DNA from: Pontiellaceae bacterium B12227
GTDB taxonomy: Bacteria; Verrucomicrobiota; Kiritimatiellia; Kiritimatiellales; Pontiellaceae
DNA: 64,000 bases
NCBI GenBank assembly: GCA_029432775.1
Contig: JAROAZ010000016.1
Location: 62,001-126,000 of the forward strand
Direction of reading: 5' to 3'
Below the pieces are notes generated by a model. It was not told the DNA's origin. It searched no databases and saw only the letters and a program-made list of their open reading frames with translations. This document shows positions 55,634 through 64,000 of the stretch, piece after piece. Positions within the stretch are counted from its first letter, which is position 1. Each line of letters opens with the position of its first letter. A program made the translations under genes and the position numbers.

Positions 55634-56050
55634 TCACGCGTCGATATTTTTAAGCTGAGCCGGGTTGTCCAGATCGATCTGACGGTAGTAACAGTTGCGC
55701 GGTTCGCCCGACGCGTTTTTGGTGTGGCAGATGCCGCCGCGATTCGGACGCACCACAAACAGCAGCGAGTTCTGCTCGCAGTTCACATAGGCTTCCAACA
55801 GCTCAAAAGTTTCGCCCGAGGTCAGCCCCTTGATCCAGAGTTCCTGACGCGAGGAGCTCCACAGCACCAGCATCTTGCGCTTCAGCGATTCTTCGAATGC
55901 AATCTGATTGATGTAGGCCACCAGGATGACCTCTTTGGTATCGGCATGCTGAACGGCTACGGGAATGATTCCCTTGGTGCCTTCAACCGCTTTTTCCAGC
56001 TTGTTCCAATCCAGTGCCAGTTCCAATCCTTCTTCGAGTTCTTTGCTCAT
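55634..56050 (-). CDS. hisI: Phosphoribosyl-AMP cyclohydrolase
   Basis: Third step of histidine synthesis, 138 residues. The HisI motifs are LVLWSSSRQELWIKGLTSGETF and the cysteines at VNCEQNSLLFVV and GGICHTKN, with NCYYRQ at the end. No PRA-PH (HisE) domain is fused. hisF lies at 59511 on the same strand with unrelated genes between, so histidine genes are dispersed. Confidence 0.93.
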   Translation of the reverse strand: MSKELEEGLELALDWNKLEKAVEGTKGIIPVAVQHADTKEVILVAYINQIAFEESLKRKMLVLWSSSRQELWIKGLTSGETFELLEAYVNCEQNSLLFVVRPNRGGICHTKNASGEPRNCYYRQIDLDNPAQLKNIDA

Positions 56051-56192
56051 AATCTATTCCTTCTCTGTTTTGAAAAAGAGAGGGTCTAATAATGCCCCTC
56101 CCCGGGCAAGCTGAAGTTTATAAAAAGCTCCGTTTTCAAGGAGCACCACAAAACCCTTGCTGATCTGCAGGTATATTTATAACCTATCCGTT

Positions 56193-58535
56193 ATGAAAAA
56201 CTTATGCATCACAGCCACAGTTCTACTCTTTACCTCTTTTTACGCCGCCGCCACGCCATGGAACCGGCTGAGCTCATCCGAACGCGATTTCTGCGAAGTT
56301 CATATGGCTAAAGCGCTTGCTCTTTACGAGGCCGGCGGTCAGGACGCCTCCATCCAATCATTGGAAGATTCCTACGATCTCGCCGACATGAAATTCAGCA
56401 ATTCCTTCTTTATGCACCGGATCATCTGGTGGGAAGCCCAGGTTCGTTCCGGTAAAGCCAATGAGGCATGGGGACTCAAACTGTTTCAATTCCTCCGCAG
56501 ACGGGAACACGAACTCTACCCGCAGCATGCCATCCATATCCCGGGAAACGACTTCGTGCTGTATGGCAACATTATCTGGAAAATGGAAAATATCGGTATG
56601 CTGGCCCAGGCCCGTGCCGAAACCCTGGAGTTGGAAAAAACGCTGACGGAGCATCTCGGCCTCGACCTCACCTGCGAGAGCTATGCTGATCACGGCGCGC
56701 TCTTCGACTTCCTGCCCGAGGCACGCAAACGCACCTATCCCATTAAACGCGACGACTGCATGCAATACCGCCGAAATGCCACGGGCTGCTCCCGCTTCAT
56801 CTACTATTGCTACATGTATGGTCTTCAGGATGTCTCCAACATAGCCCTCGCTTCCGGAGATTGGAAACGAGCGGCCGAACTCTCCGACTGGTTCATGCAA
56901 TACAACGATGCCTTTGCCGTCAGCGCAGAACAGATGCGAGGCGAAGTGTGCCGAAAAGCACTCGAATCGACCGACATGCTGGCCGACATCTGCCAGTTGC
57001 ACAAACAACCGGAACAGGCCGCGGACCTGTATGAAACCTTTATTGGTAAATTTGAGAGTAAACAATATACATCCTCATCCAATGTCTGCAACATGGCCAA
57101 ACTGAAACTCGCCCGCATACAGATTCAGCTTGGCACCCTGCCACAGGATTCCATTGCCATGGCCGAATCCGCCGTGGCCGGCATTTCGGTCTGGGATCAC
57201 TACGACCGTGCACAGATCATGCATGCCAAACTCAGCCTGGCCCGGATCTGCCACGCCCTGGGCCAACCCGCTCAGGCCTGGGCCATCATCAACACCCTCT
57301 TCGAAGAAACCTCGCTCGATATCAATACCTGCCACCAGTTGCGCATCCTCACCACGGCCATCGACCTGGCCATGGACGAAGGCGGCACGCATCCGGAGCT
57401 GGAAAAATGGCTGGTGCTTGCACTGCATAACGAACGGCAGCTCGGTAACAAATTTAGAGAACTGCCCCTCTACGAAAAATATGCGCAGTTTCTCGCCATG
57501 AACGGACGGCACGATGAAGCCCGCGCCATCTACCGCGAGGCCATCCGGCTTGCCGATGCAATGGATGTGCCCGTACGGAGCGAACAGAACAGGCTGGCAC
57601 TCCGGAGCCTTACCCCGGCCGCCACGGCATCTTCAGCACAGGCTCCGGCAAAGGTCGGCGACACGCCTGTCGCCAACCAGCCGACGGCCGAAGTTCCAAC
57701 CATTGGAAACACAGAAGAACCGCAGATGCACACCAGCATCATCGCAGGCACCTCTGTCTCCGCGCAAATTCCGGTCAGCATTCAACCCAACCTCAGCCTG
57801 AGCTCCGCACTGAAAGGGCATTCCGCACACGGCCGGTTCTACCTGACGAACCCGGCGGAAACCGCGCAGACCGGTCAACTTGAAATTAAAGGCCGGATCG
57901 ACAGCCTGAAATGGCAGAACGATCAATGGCTCACCCTGCAGGCCAGCCCGGAGTTCCCTGACGTGTCGGCAAGTAAACCGCTGAGGCTTCAGGCCGGAGC
58001 AAGCTGTATCATCGACATCACCGGCCTTCCGGCCGACGATGGCTCCGGCGGTTCCGTACGCTGCTCATGGATGAACGGAGTCAAACTGATCTCCGAAAGC
58101 CGGTGGGACTACCGCACCAGCGACGTTGCAAAACGAACCGCCGTAATCGATGCCCACGAGCTGAAGAGCAATCCCTTCTACCTGATTCCGATCAACCATA
58201 CCGTCCAGCGTCAGTCGGCGTCAGTTGCCGAGGCGATCGATTTCACGGTTAAGGCAACCGCTCCGATGCGGATCGAAGCCTACAACGGATCCACCGGGAA
58301 ACTGCTCTACGTCGATGCAAATGGCGACGGTGACTTTTTGGATTCCGGCGACCTGATTTCATCCGATGCCAATCATAACAACTGGCCGGATATCATTTTC
58401 AACGCCGGAGACCGGATGGCCTCGCTGACGCTTTACGTCAAACCGCAGGCCGATAACAACGGCGAACAGGAACTCACCGTCCAGGTCTTGGAAGATGGAA
58501 CCTGGCGGATCGATGCGGTTGATGTAGTTAAATAG
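56193..58535 (+). CDS. Secreted TPR protein with C-terminal calcium-binding region, unknown function
   Basis: A 780-residue secreted protein. ATG 56193 gives the signal peptide (MKNLCITATVLLFTSFYAAA); no strong ribosome site. Residues ~20-470 are helical, with TPR-like units (MAKALALYEAGGQDASIQSL, MNGRHDEARAIYREAIRLA). After a Pro/Thr/Ala-rich linker (~490-530) a beta-sandwich-like part follows, and the end has a calcium-binding stretch (DANGDGDFLDSGDLISSDAN) similar to pre-peptidase or dockerin-like repeats. No named family. A near-palindrome (56352) and a perfect one (57694) fall inside the gene. Confidence 0.75.
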   Translation: MKNLCITATVLLFTSFYAAATPWNRLSSSERDFCEVHMAKALALYEAGGQDASIQSLEDSYDLADMKFSNSFFMHRIIWWEAQVRSGKANEAWGLKLFQFLRRREHELYPQHAIHIPGNDFVLYGNIIWKMENIGMLAQARAETLELEKTLTEHLGLDLTCESYADHGALFDFLPEARKRTYPIKRDDCMQYRRNATGCSRFIYYCYMYGLQDVSNIALASGDWKRAAELSDWFMQYNDAFAVSAEQMRGEVCRKALESTDMLADICQLHKQPEQAADLYETFIGKFESKQYTSSSNVCNMAKLKLARIQIQLGTLPQDSIAMAESAVAGISVWDHYDRAQIMHAKLSLARICHALGQPAQAWAIINTLFEETSLDINTCHQLRILTTAIDLAMDEGGTHPELEKWLVLALHNERQLGNKFRELPLYEKYAQFLAMNGRHDEARAIYREAIRLADAMDVPVRSEQNRLALRSLTPAATASSAQAPAKVGDTPVANQPTAEVPTIGNTEEPQMHTSIIAGTSVSAQIPVSIQPNLSLSSALKGHSAHGRFYLTNPAETAQTGQLEIKGRIDSLKWQNDQWLTLQASPEFPDVSASKPLRLQAGASCIIDITGLPADDGSGGSVRCSWMNGVKLISESRWDYRTSDVAKRTAVIDAHELKSNPFYLIPINHTVQRQSASVAEAIDFTVKATAPMRIEAYNGSTGKLLYVDANGDGDFLDSGDLISSDANHNNWPDIIFNAGDRMASLTLYVKPQADNNGEQELTVQVLEDGTWRIDAVDVVK
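57694..57708. repeat. TTCCAA-N3-TTGGAA palindrome in the TPR gene
   Basis: TTCCAACCATTGGAA, read as V-P-T-I-G-N, in the linker. A copy with one mismatch (ATCCAATCATTGGAA) is at 56352-56366. Confidence 0.88.
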
Positions 58536-58679
58536 GCACACTTTCGCCTCGGAATCCGGACATACCGGAATATTTTTTCTTGTCGTAGAGCAAACGAATC
58601 CCGAGACTGTTTCGTTTATGCCCGATCCCTCGAATCGGGCTCCGCCTTGAAAGGCAAATAATTTACGAAAGGCAGAATA

Positions 58680-59507
58680 ATGGACAGGCGCAAAGCTCTC
58701 TTTTTAACAACCGGAATCGCGGCAGGTGGTGGAACGGTTGCGCTCACGACCGCTTTCAAACCCCATATTCAACCCGCAAAAAAGCCGGGCAGGATTTCCC
58801 CTTCGAAACCGGCAGGCGGCTGGAAGTACAGCAACCTGAACCCCGCGGCCACCGCCGCTCTGGCCCATAAAAACTATACTGAAGGCAGCTGTATGTACGC
58901 AGTTTACACCAGCGTCATCTCTCAGCTTGCAGATAAATTCGGAGAGCCCTACACCTCTTTCCCCTGCCATATGATGAAATACGGACACGGCGGCGTTGGT
59001 GGTTTCGGCACGCTTTGCGGAACATTAAACGGCGCCGCAGCACTCATCGGCCTGCTGGTGTCCGACAAAAAAACACAGAATGCCCTGATCGCCGACCTGT
59101 TCCGGTGGTATGAACAAACCCCGCTGCCTGAATTTAAACCGGAAAATAGCGAATCTGAAATCCCCACCTCCGTTGCCGGCTCAACATTGTGCCACGCATC
59201 CACCACAAACTGGACTCAGGCTTCGGATTGCGGCATTGGAAGCAAAGAGCGGAAAGAACGCTGCCGCCGCCTCAGCGGCGATGTGGCAAGCCGTCTCGTC
59301 ACCATGCTCAATGATTTTTTCGAAGGCAACTACACAGCACCCGGCTTCGATAATGAGACTGTGAGAACCTGTGTGACCTGCCACGGTAAAGAAGGGAAAT
59401 TGAAAACCGTAAGCACCGATATGAATTGTACATCGTGCCACTCAAAATCAGTAGGCCACCAGCTCTTTGCCGATCTGCACTACAAATGTATGCAGGAAAA
59501 AGAATAA
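58680..59507 (+). CDS. Split-Soret cytochrome c-like protein
   Basis: A 275-residue multihaem protein. A Tat- or Sec-like leader (MDRRKALFLTTGIAAGGG) sends it out of the cytoplasm. Motifs include EGSCMYAVYTSVISQLADKFGEPY, MMKYGHGGVGGFGTLCGTLNGAAALIG and VAGSTLCH, the pattern of the split-Soret cytochrome (C_GCAxxG_C_C) family known from Desulfovibrio. Two CxxCH haem sites are clear, CVTCH and CTSCH, in the last 60 residues. A GAAAGG site supports the start. The family is found in anaerobes, with an unclear redox role. It stands alone with no electron-transfer partners in the window. Confidence 0.88.
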   Translation: MDRRKALFLTTGIAAGGGTVALTTAFKPHIQPAKKPGRISPSKPAGGWKYSNLNPAATAALAHKNYTEGSCMYAVYTSVISQLADKFGEPYTSFPCHMMKYGHGGVGGFGTLCGTLNGAAALIGLLVSDKKTQNALIADLFRWYEQTPLPEFKPENSESEIPTSVAGSTLCHASTTNWTQASDCGIGSKERKERCRRLSGDVASRLVTMLNDFFEGNYTAPGFDNETVRTCVTCHGKEGKLKTVSTDMNCTSCHSKSVGHQLFADLHYKCMQEKE

Positions 59508-59510
59508 GCC

Positions 59511-60269
59511 TTACAGCCGGACTTCGACGCCTTTGTCGCGCATATATTCTTTGAGCTCACCCACCGTAAGCTCGCCGAAATGGAACAGCGATGCCGCCAA
59601 AACAGCATCTGCCTTGCCATCCGTTACTGCGTCAACAAAGTGCTGTTTGGTTCCGGCGCCGCCGGAGGCGATCACCGGCACATTGACCGCTTCTGAAATC
59701 GCGCGCGTCAGTTCCAGGTCATATCCGTCTCGGCAGCCATCGCAATCCATGCTGGTGAGCAGGATTTCCCCGGCCCCGCGCTGCGTTCCTTCAATGGCCC
59801 ATTCAATGGCATCCAGCTCGGTCGGCTTCCGGCCGCCGTGCGTGAAAACTCCCCAGGTGCCGTCGCCGTTGCGCCGCGCATCAATGGCCAGCACCGTGCA
59901 CTGCGAACCGAACGATTCAGAACATTCGTTCAGAATATCCGGATTCATAATCGCGGCAGTATTAAAGGAAATCTTATCAGCGCCGGCCTTCAGCATATTG
60001 CGTACATCAGCCGATGTACGGATTCCACCGCCGACGGTCAGCGGCATGAAAACCTGCTCGGCACAGCGGCGAACAATATCCACCATGGTTTCACGGCCAT
60101 CGCTCGATGCCGTAATATCCAGAAAGGTCAGCTCGTCCGCACCCTGCGCCTCGTAGGCTTTGGCGCATTCCACCGGATCGCCCGCATCGCGCAGATCCAC
60201 AAAATTCACGCCTTTAACCACGCGACCGCCGGTTACATCCAGACAAGGTATAATTCGTTTTGCTAACAT
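59511..60269 (-). CDS. hisF: Imidazole glycerol phosphate synthase subunit HisF
   Basis: Cyclase subunit that makes imidazole-glycerol phosphate and AICAR, with HisH; 252 residues. ATG 60269 has GGGGA before it and starts [20 protein letters not shown]. The family motifs are [27 protein letters not shown] and [11 protein letters not shown]. hisH is not in the window. Its end lies four bases from that of the convergent cytochrome gene. Confidence 0.96.
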   Translation of the reverse strand: MLAKRIIPCLDVTGGRVVKGVNFVDLRDAGDPVECAKAYEAQGADELTFLDITASSDGRETMVDIVRRCAEQVFMPLTVGGGIRTSADVRNMLKAGADKISFNTAAIMNPDILNECSESFGSQCTVLAIDARRNGDGTWGVFTHGGRKPTELDAIEWAIEGTQRGAGEILLTSMDCDGCRDGYDLELTRAISEAVNVPVIASGGAGTKQHFVDAVTDGKADAVLAASLFHFGELTVGELKEYMRDKGVEVRL

Positions 60270-60342
60270 AAAAAGTCCCCGAAATATCGAAAGGGTGCTG
60301 ACGATATTGCAGGGACTGGAAAAACGCAAACGGGATTTCGGG

Positions 60343-61896
60343 CTATTCGCCGGTAGATGCCCAATCATCGGTGCGGAACGGCGAGGCGGGAAAACCCTCC
60401 TTATTGCAGAGATTGCATCCAACCGGATTATCCGCCCAGGCATAGCGAACCGCCACCGGATCAGCAACATCTGCAGCACGCACAACAACGGTATTGCCTT
60501 CAATGACGGCATCCGCTGTTACAAACTTTTTATCTGCACCGGCAATGGCAAAGGTCTTAAGCGCGCCGCCCTTGGCCATCAGGCCGGAGCCGAGATCATC
60601 AAAACGGATCACAATTGCCCCGCCCTTCTTTTTCATTCCGGTATAAATCGGGCCGCCTGCAACAACGTCTTTCCCATACGTTTTAGCCAGTGCCTGCTGT
60701 GCCAGGCGATAACCGATAGCCTGCTTGTTTTTCGGGTGAATGTCTTTCGCTTCACCGACATCAATGCCCACCGCAATTCCAACGTTTGGAACTTCTTTAT
60801 GGAATTTCAGGAAACTGTCGCGGATGAAGGCCCATGCCGTGTCCTCAACGGGCGCAACCTGTTCCTTCCTATAGTTGACCAGCTGGACTGCATAGAACGG
60901 GAAATCGGAGTTCCAGTCTGCGCGCCACTGAGTCACCAGGTTTTCAAGCAGTTCCCGGTAGAGCAGAGCCCCTGCCGATGTTTTTGCATTGCGCTCACCC
61001 TGATACCACAGGGCTCCGCGAATGCCATAAGGAATGTGCGGATGGATCATGCCGTTATACAGGTTGGCCGGATAGTTCTGATCCAAGTGCGGATGGATCC
61101 GCTTGGCCGGACGCTTCGGGCCTTTTTTGCCGTTTGCCTTGGCCTTCGCAACCTGTGCTTCCCATTTTTTCAGCGCTTCGGCATACCGTTTCTTTTCGCC
61201 CTCTTCGGTAAAGGTTGCGGCTTTCCTGTCATATCCAGCCTTGTATTCCATGACCGACGGATACGCTTCCAGCGATTCCATTGGACTCCACGCCTCAATA
61301 CATGTACCGCCCCAGGAGGAATGGAGCAGGCCGACCGGAACGCCCAGCGTGTTGTGAATTTCCCGGGCGAAGAAATATCCCGCGGCCGTAAAGCTTCCCA
61401 CCGTCTCCGGAGAACAGACACTCCAGCTTCCCGTACAGATATCTTTCAGTTCGGTTGAAGGCTGACGGGCCGTCAGAAACATACGGATTTCCGGAAAGTT
61501 GGCTGCGGCCTTTTCTTTCTCAAAATCCTTCGATCGCCCCACGGTAAACGCCATGTTCGACTGCCCGGAACAGAGCCACACTTCGCCGACGAGTACATTC
61601 TTAACTTCAATGCGATCCGCACCCGATTTTACTACAAGCAGTTGCGGTTTGGCCGAAGCCTGCATCTTTTTCAGTCGGACCATAAATTTCCCGGTTGCAT
61701 CGGCCTTGACCGTCGTCTCATTACCGGCAAAGGCCACTGTCACCTCAGCGCCCGGCTCAGCCCAGCCCCAAACCGGAACCTTCTGATCCCGTTGCAGCAC
61801 CATGCCGTCCGTAAACACCGTCGCGAGCTTCAGCTCCGCAAAACCTGAACACCCGATCCCAAGAATGGCCAATATTAAAAACAGTCTACGCATCAT
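60343..61896 (-). CDS. Sialate O-acetylesterase family protein
   Basis: A 517-residue secreted esterase; the family removes O-acetyl groups from sialic or related sugars. A signal peptide ([20 protein letters not shown]) is followed by an N-terminal beta domain, then the SGNH-type serine in [14 protein letters not shown], the WGGTCIEAW motif, and WYQGERNA (oxyanion Asn). The gene begins inside the last codons of larC (11-base overlap) in another frame, so it is co-translated, though the two are functionally unrelated. A palindrome (60777) is read as V-P-N-V-G-I. It may belong to the surface-glycan processing of the host. Confidence 0.92.
   Translation of the reverse strand: MMRRLFLILAILGIGCSGFAELKLATVFTDGMVLQRDQKVPVWGWAEPGAEVTVAFAGNETTVKADATGKFMVRLKKMQASAKPQLLVVKSGADRIEVKNVLVGEVWLCSGQSNMAFTVGRSKDFEKEKAAANFPEIRMFLTARQPSTELKDICTGSWSVCSPETVGSFTAAGYFFAREIHNTLGVPVGLLHSSWGGTCIEAWSPMESLEAYPSVMEYKAGYDRKAATFTEEGEKKRYAEALKKWEAQVAKAKANGKKGPKRPAKRIHPHLDQNYPANLYNGMIHPHIPYGIRGALWYQGERNAKTSAGALLYRELLENLVTQWRADWNSDFPFYAVQLVNYRKEQVAPVEDTAWAFIRDSFLKFHKEVPNVGIAVGIDVGEAKDIHPKNKQAIGYRLAQQALAKTYGKDVVAGGPIYTGMKKKGGAIVIRFDDLGSGLMAKGGALKTFAIAGADKKFVTADAVIEGNTVVVRAADVADPVAVRYAWADNPVGCNLCNKEGFPASPFRTDDWASTGE
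60777..60791. repeat. TTCCAA-N3-TTGGAA palindrome in the esterase gene
   Basis: TTCCAACGTTTGGAA, the same sequence as at 41315. Confidence 0.88.
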
Positions 61897-63103
61897 TTTC
61901 TTTCATTCCCTTGATTGCTTCCCGATAAACATCCAGCACCGCCACACCTGATTCACCTGCCCGCTTACGGCAATCCTCGATCTCCGGCGAAGCGGTTAAC
62001 AGCTCACCGCTGCGTTTCCCGAGTTTGATCCGAACCGGTCCGAATGCCGTCTCGACTTCCTCAAAACTACGCTCCAGCACCGTTCGTTTGGACAAATACT
62101 CACGAATACCGAAGGTGGTGGACTCGCGAAAAATCAGATCCAGCATCTTTTCGCGGTCCGCCGGAATGCAGAGTACCGTCAACAGAATGGCCGGACGTTG
62201 TTTCTTCATTTGGATCGGCGTCGTGAACACATCCAGCGCGCCGGTTTCCAGCAGCTGATCAAACAGACAGCCGACCAGCTCCGGCGTGGAGTCATCCAGA
62301 TTGCACTCCAGCACCAGTACTTCATCGGCCGTTTGATCCTCCGCCGTTTCATAGAGCGTGGCGCGCAGCAGATTCGGCCGACCGCTCAGCTTTCGGTGCC
62401 CGAAGCTGTAAGCCGTCTTCACCGCGCGACTTCCAAGGATTGGAACCTCTGCTGTCCGCCATGTTGCAATCAGCGCCGCGCCGGTCGGCGTTACCATTTC
62501 AAAAGGTTCATCCACATCCTGCACCGGAAAGCCTTCCAGAATGCGAAGCGTCGCCGGTGCCGGGTTCGGATAAGTGCCATGTGCACATTCAATGGTGCCA
62601 TGGCCCTGCGGAAGATTGCGGATTGAGACTTCATCCACGCCCAGCTTCTCCAGCGCCAGGCAACAGCCCACAATATCCACAATCGAATCCATCGCTCCGA
62701 CTTCATGGAAGTGGATCTTTTCAATATCCACGCCGTGAATCGCCGCCTCGGCCTCGCCGATTCGTTGAAAAACTTCCAATGCCTGGAACTTTACAGGCTC
62801 CGGGAGTGCACTTTTTTTGATCAGCTTCTGGATCGTGCTCAAGTGGCGTCCGTGGTGATGCCCATGGGCGTGATCATGATCGTGGTCATGATGGTGGTGA
62901 TGATGTTCGTGCAGCACCACGTTGCCCCGCACGCCGCTCATGCCCTGCTCGACAACATCATCCACCACAATCTCGAACGGATCGACATTCAACGACTTGA
63001 GCTCTTCGTTCAGCTCTTCCACCGAAACGCCCAGACTCACCAGCGCACCGAGAATCATATCCCCGCTCGCCCCGCCAATACTTTCAAAATGCAATGTTTT
63101 CAT
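61886..63103 (-). CDS. larC: Nickel-pincer cofactor biosynthesis protein LarC
   Basis: Inserts nickel into the pincer cofactor used by lactate racemase and related enzymes, 405 residues. ATG 63103 gives MKTLHFESIGGASGDMILGAL, the usual LarC start; no clear ribosome site. A His/Asp-rich segment (residues ~65-87, about 15 His) probably holds nickel. Further motifs are FHEVGAMDSIVDIVG, TPTGAALIATW and LECNLDDSTPE. In Lactobacillus LarC needs a programmed frameshift between two frames; here it is one continuous frame. LarA, LarB and LarE are not in the window. It shares an overlap with the esterase. A palindrome (62431) is read as V-P-I-L-G-S. Confidence 0.94.
   Translation of the reverse strand: MKTLHFESIGGASGDMILGALVSLGVSVEELNEELKSLNVDPFEIVVDDVVEQGMSGVRGNVVLHEHHHHHHDHDHDHAHGHHHGRHLSTIQKLIKKSALPEPVKFQALEVFQRIGEAEAAIHGVDIEKIHFHEVGAMDSIVDIVGCCLALEKLGVDEVSIRNLPQGHGTIECAHGTYPNPAPATLRILEGFPVQDVDEPFEMVTPTGAALIATWRTAEVPILGSRAVKTAYSFGHRKLSGRPNLLRATLYETAEDQTADEVLVLECNLDDSTPELVGCLFDQLLETGALDVFTTPIQMKKQRPAILLTVLCIPADREKMLDLIFRESTTFGIREYLSKRTVLERSFEEVETAFGPVRIKLGKRSGELLTASPEIEDCRKRAGESGVAVLDVYREAIKGMKENDA
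62431..62445. repeat. TTCCAA-N3-TTGGAA palindrome in larC
   Basis: TTCCAAGGATTGGAA. A looser one (TTCCAATGCCTGGAA) is at 62774-62788. Confidence 0.85.
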
Positions 63104-63183
63104 AATGCGCGGAGAATGACAGGTTTTCATTTTTACGCCAAGAGGCAATCCAATCCTGTATCACTTCTCCGCGCATCCCGCCG

Positions 63184-63380
63184 GCGGGGTCACGGCCCCC
63201 GCCCTACACACAACCCGTCTCGTGTAGCCGAGGTCCCCGACCTCGTTCCGCCGTACCGCTCCTCTGAAAGCGGGGTCACGGCCCCCGCCCTACAAGCGCA
63301 AGCTCGGCCAAACGTGTAGCCGAGGTCCCCGACCTCGCACCGCAACCTCAGAACAGCGGGGTCATGGCCCCCGCCCTACA
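63184..63380. repeat. REP array of RAYT-2, left side
   Basis: Two unit types alternate. Type 1 (63184, 63270, 63356) is GCGGGGTCACGGCCCCCGC followed by CCTACA. Type 2 (63221, 63313) starts CGTGTAGC and contains the palindrome CGAGGTCCCCGACCTCG. Their pairing recalls a BIME. They differ from the RAYT-1 units. Confidence 0.88.
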
Positions 63381-63453
63381 AGTCTCAGCCAATGCGTAGG
63401 ACCCTGCGCACGCATTGTGGAATTCACCACAACGGATCATCGAAAACCCTATC

Positions 63454-63915
63454 TCAGACATAATCGATGTACCCGGAAAACTCCCACGCCTCGGCATCCT
63501 CAACCAAACCGGCGACAACAGGGTTCTGCCGCACATATTCCCATTTGTTCGAATAAGATGCATCAGACCGAATGAGATGGTCGAAAAATTCTCTCTGCCA
63601 GATCGGTGCCTTTATTCCAAGCAGCGCACAGATTTCTTTCGAACTCCACTGCTTCCACGAACCAACCATACTTGAAAGCGTTGTCCGACTTTCAGCATCA
63701 GCGCAAAAGAAATGTACATGATCCGGCATTACCGCATATGACCCGATCGCCCAGCCATAGAGTGGCAGAGATTTAGCCCAATGCTTTCGCAGGATTTCAT
63801 GAACATCCGAACGGGTCAAAAGCTGACGACGCTGATCAATGCAAACGGAAATAAAATAACGCGGATGCGATTCGTAGACGACACTCAGACGCCTCAGATG
63901 TTTTCGATCCTTCAT
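63454..63915 (-). CDS. REP-associated tyrosine transposase (RAYT-2), Y1/HUH superfamily
   Basis: A 153-residue RAYT. ATG 63915 gives MKDRKHLRRLS; the frame is open 45 bases further into the repeat. HUH motif in AVMPDHVHFFCAD; likely catalytic Tyr in KWEYVRQNPVVAGLV; the IWQREFFDHLIR motif matches the family. It has its own REP array on both sides. It has the same domain plan as RAYT-1 but is only distantly similar, so two independent RAYT/REP pairs exist 47 kb apart. Confidence 0.9.
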   Translation of the reverse strand: MKDRKHLRRLSVVYESHPRYFISVCIDQRRQLLTRSDVHEILRKHWAKSLPLYGWAIGSYAVMPDHVHFFCADAESRTTLSSMVGSWKQWSSKEICALLGIKAPIWQREFFDHLIRSDASYSNKWEYVRQNPVVAGLVEDAEAWEFSGYIDYV

Positions 63916-63932
63916 CACAATGCTCCAATTAG

Positions 63933-64000
63933 GCGGGCTCACGGCCCCCGCCCTACACACCCAAGCTCAGCCAAACGTGTAGCCGAGGTCCCCGACCTCG
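63933..64000. repeat. REP array of RAYT-2, right side (cut by the window end)
   Basis: One type 1 unit (63933-63957, GCGGGCTCACGGCCCCCGC...) and one type 2 unit (63976-64000) that ends exactly at the last base of the window. Confidence 0.85.

Noticed and set aside
61886..63103. Programmed frameshift in larC
   Set aside because: The frame is continuous from residue 1 to 405 with all motifs in order, so no frameshift is needed.
63184..63380. Possible CRISPR array (regular-looking repeats)
   Set aside because: Two palindromic unit types alternate with uneven gaps, the sequence between them is itself partly repeated, and no cas gene is near. REP units beside a RAYT explain it better. The same holds for 15608-15905.

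Overview
The window looks like a piece of a chromosome from a marine or sediment anaerobe of the Kiritimatiellota/Verrucomicrobiota side of the PVC group, close in style to Pontiella. This is inference. The reasons are four Cys-type sulfatases in 12 kb, large secreted multi-domain proteins, prepilin-like genes, a split-Soret cytochrome of the kind known from sulfate reducers, and Kdo synthesis (a Gram-negative envelope). I saw no rRNA, tRNA, phage module or CRISPR array.

Layout. 1-15.6 kb is a sulfated-glycan locus: a secreted Asp-box propeller protein (5' end outside the window), a sulfatase, a NarL-type sensor kinase and response regulator, then a tightly coupled run of a LamG/FAD-oxidoreductase/discoidin-like protein and three more sulfatases. 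15.6-16.7 kb is a REP array, three units on each side of a RAYT transposase. 16.7-20.2 kb holds a PocR/AraC regulator divergent from a UroD-type methyltransferase and a desaturase-Rieske fusion, possibly an O-demethylation cassette. 20.4-26.8 kb is housekeeping (kdsA, yigZ, a SNF2 helicase, panD, an RNA methyltransferase). 27.1-31.7 kb has prepilin-like genes. 31.9-35.1 kb has guaB and nadE.

35.1-41.4 kb is a scarred region: a family-unknown glycosidase, a radD gene cut by a dispersed repeat, a winged-helix gene next to a frameshifted nucleotidyltransferase, a MITE-like element, several inverted repeats and a cyclase-gene stub. 41.4-48.5 kb is an eight-gene Mrp/Mbh-like cation/proton antiporter operon on the minus strand. 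48.7-51.4 kb has trpE and trpG split by a GxxExxY gene that lies between inverted repeats. 51.6-63.1 kb holds TPR proteins, a phosphohexomutase, hisI, the split-Soret cytochrome, hisF, a sialate O-acetylesterase and larC. 63.2-64 kb is a second RAYT with a different REP family.

The strongest unexplained signal is a 15-bp palindrome, TTCCAA-N3-TTGGAA. I count 20 copies with perfect 6-bp arms in 64 kb where far less than one is expected, plus several near matches. They lie inside genes in all three reading frames and in intergenic DNA. This looks like a highly iterated palindrome with a DNA-level role. A second pattern is the GCAAAG / CTCTGCG inverted-repeat family, one copy of which tightly brackets the GxxExxY gene.
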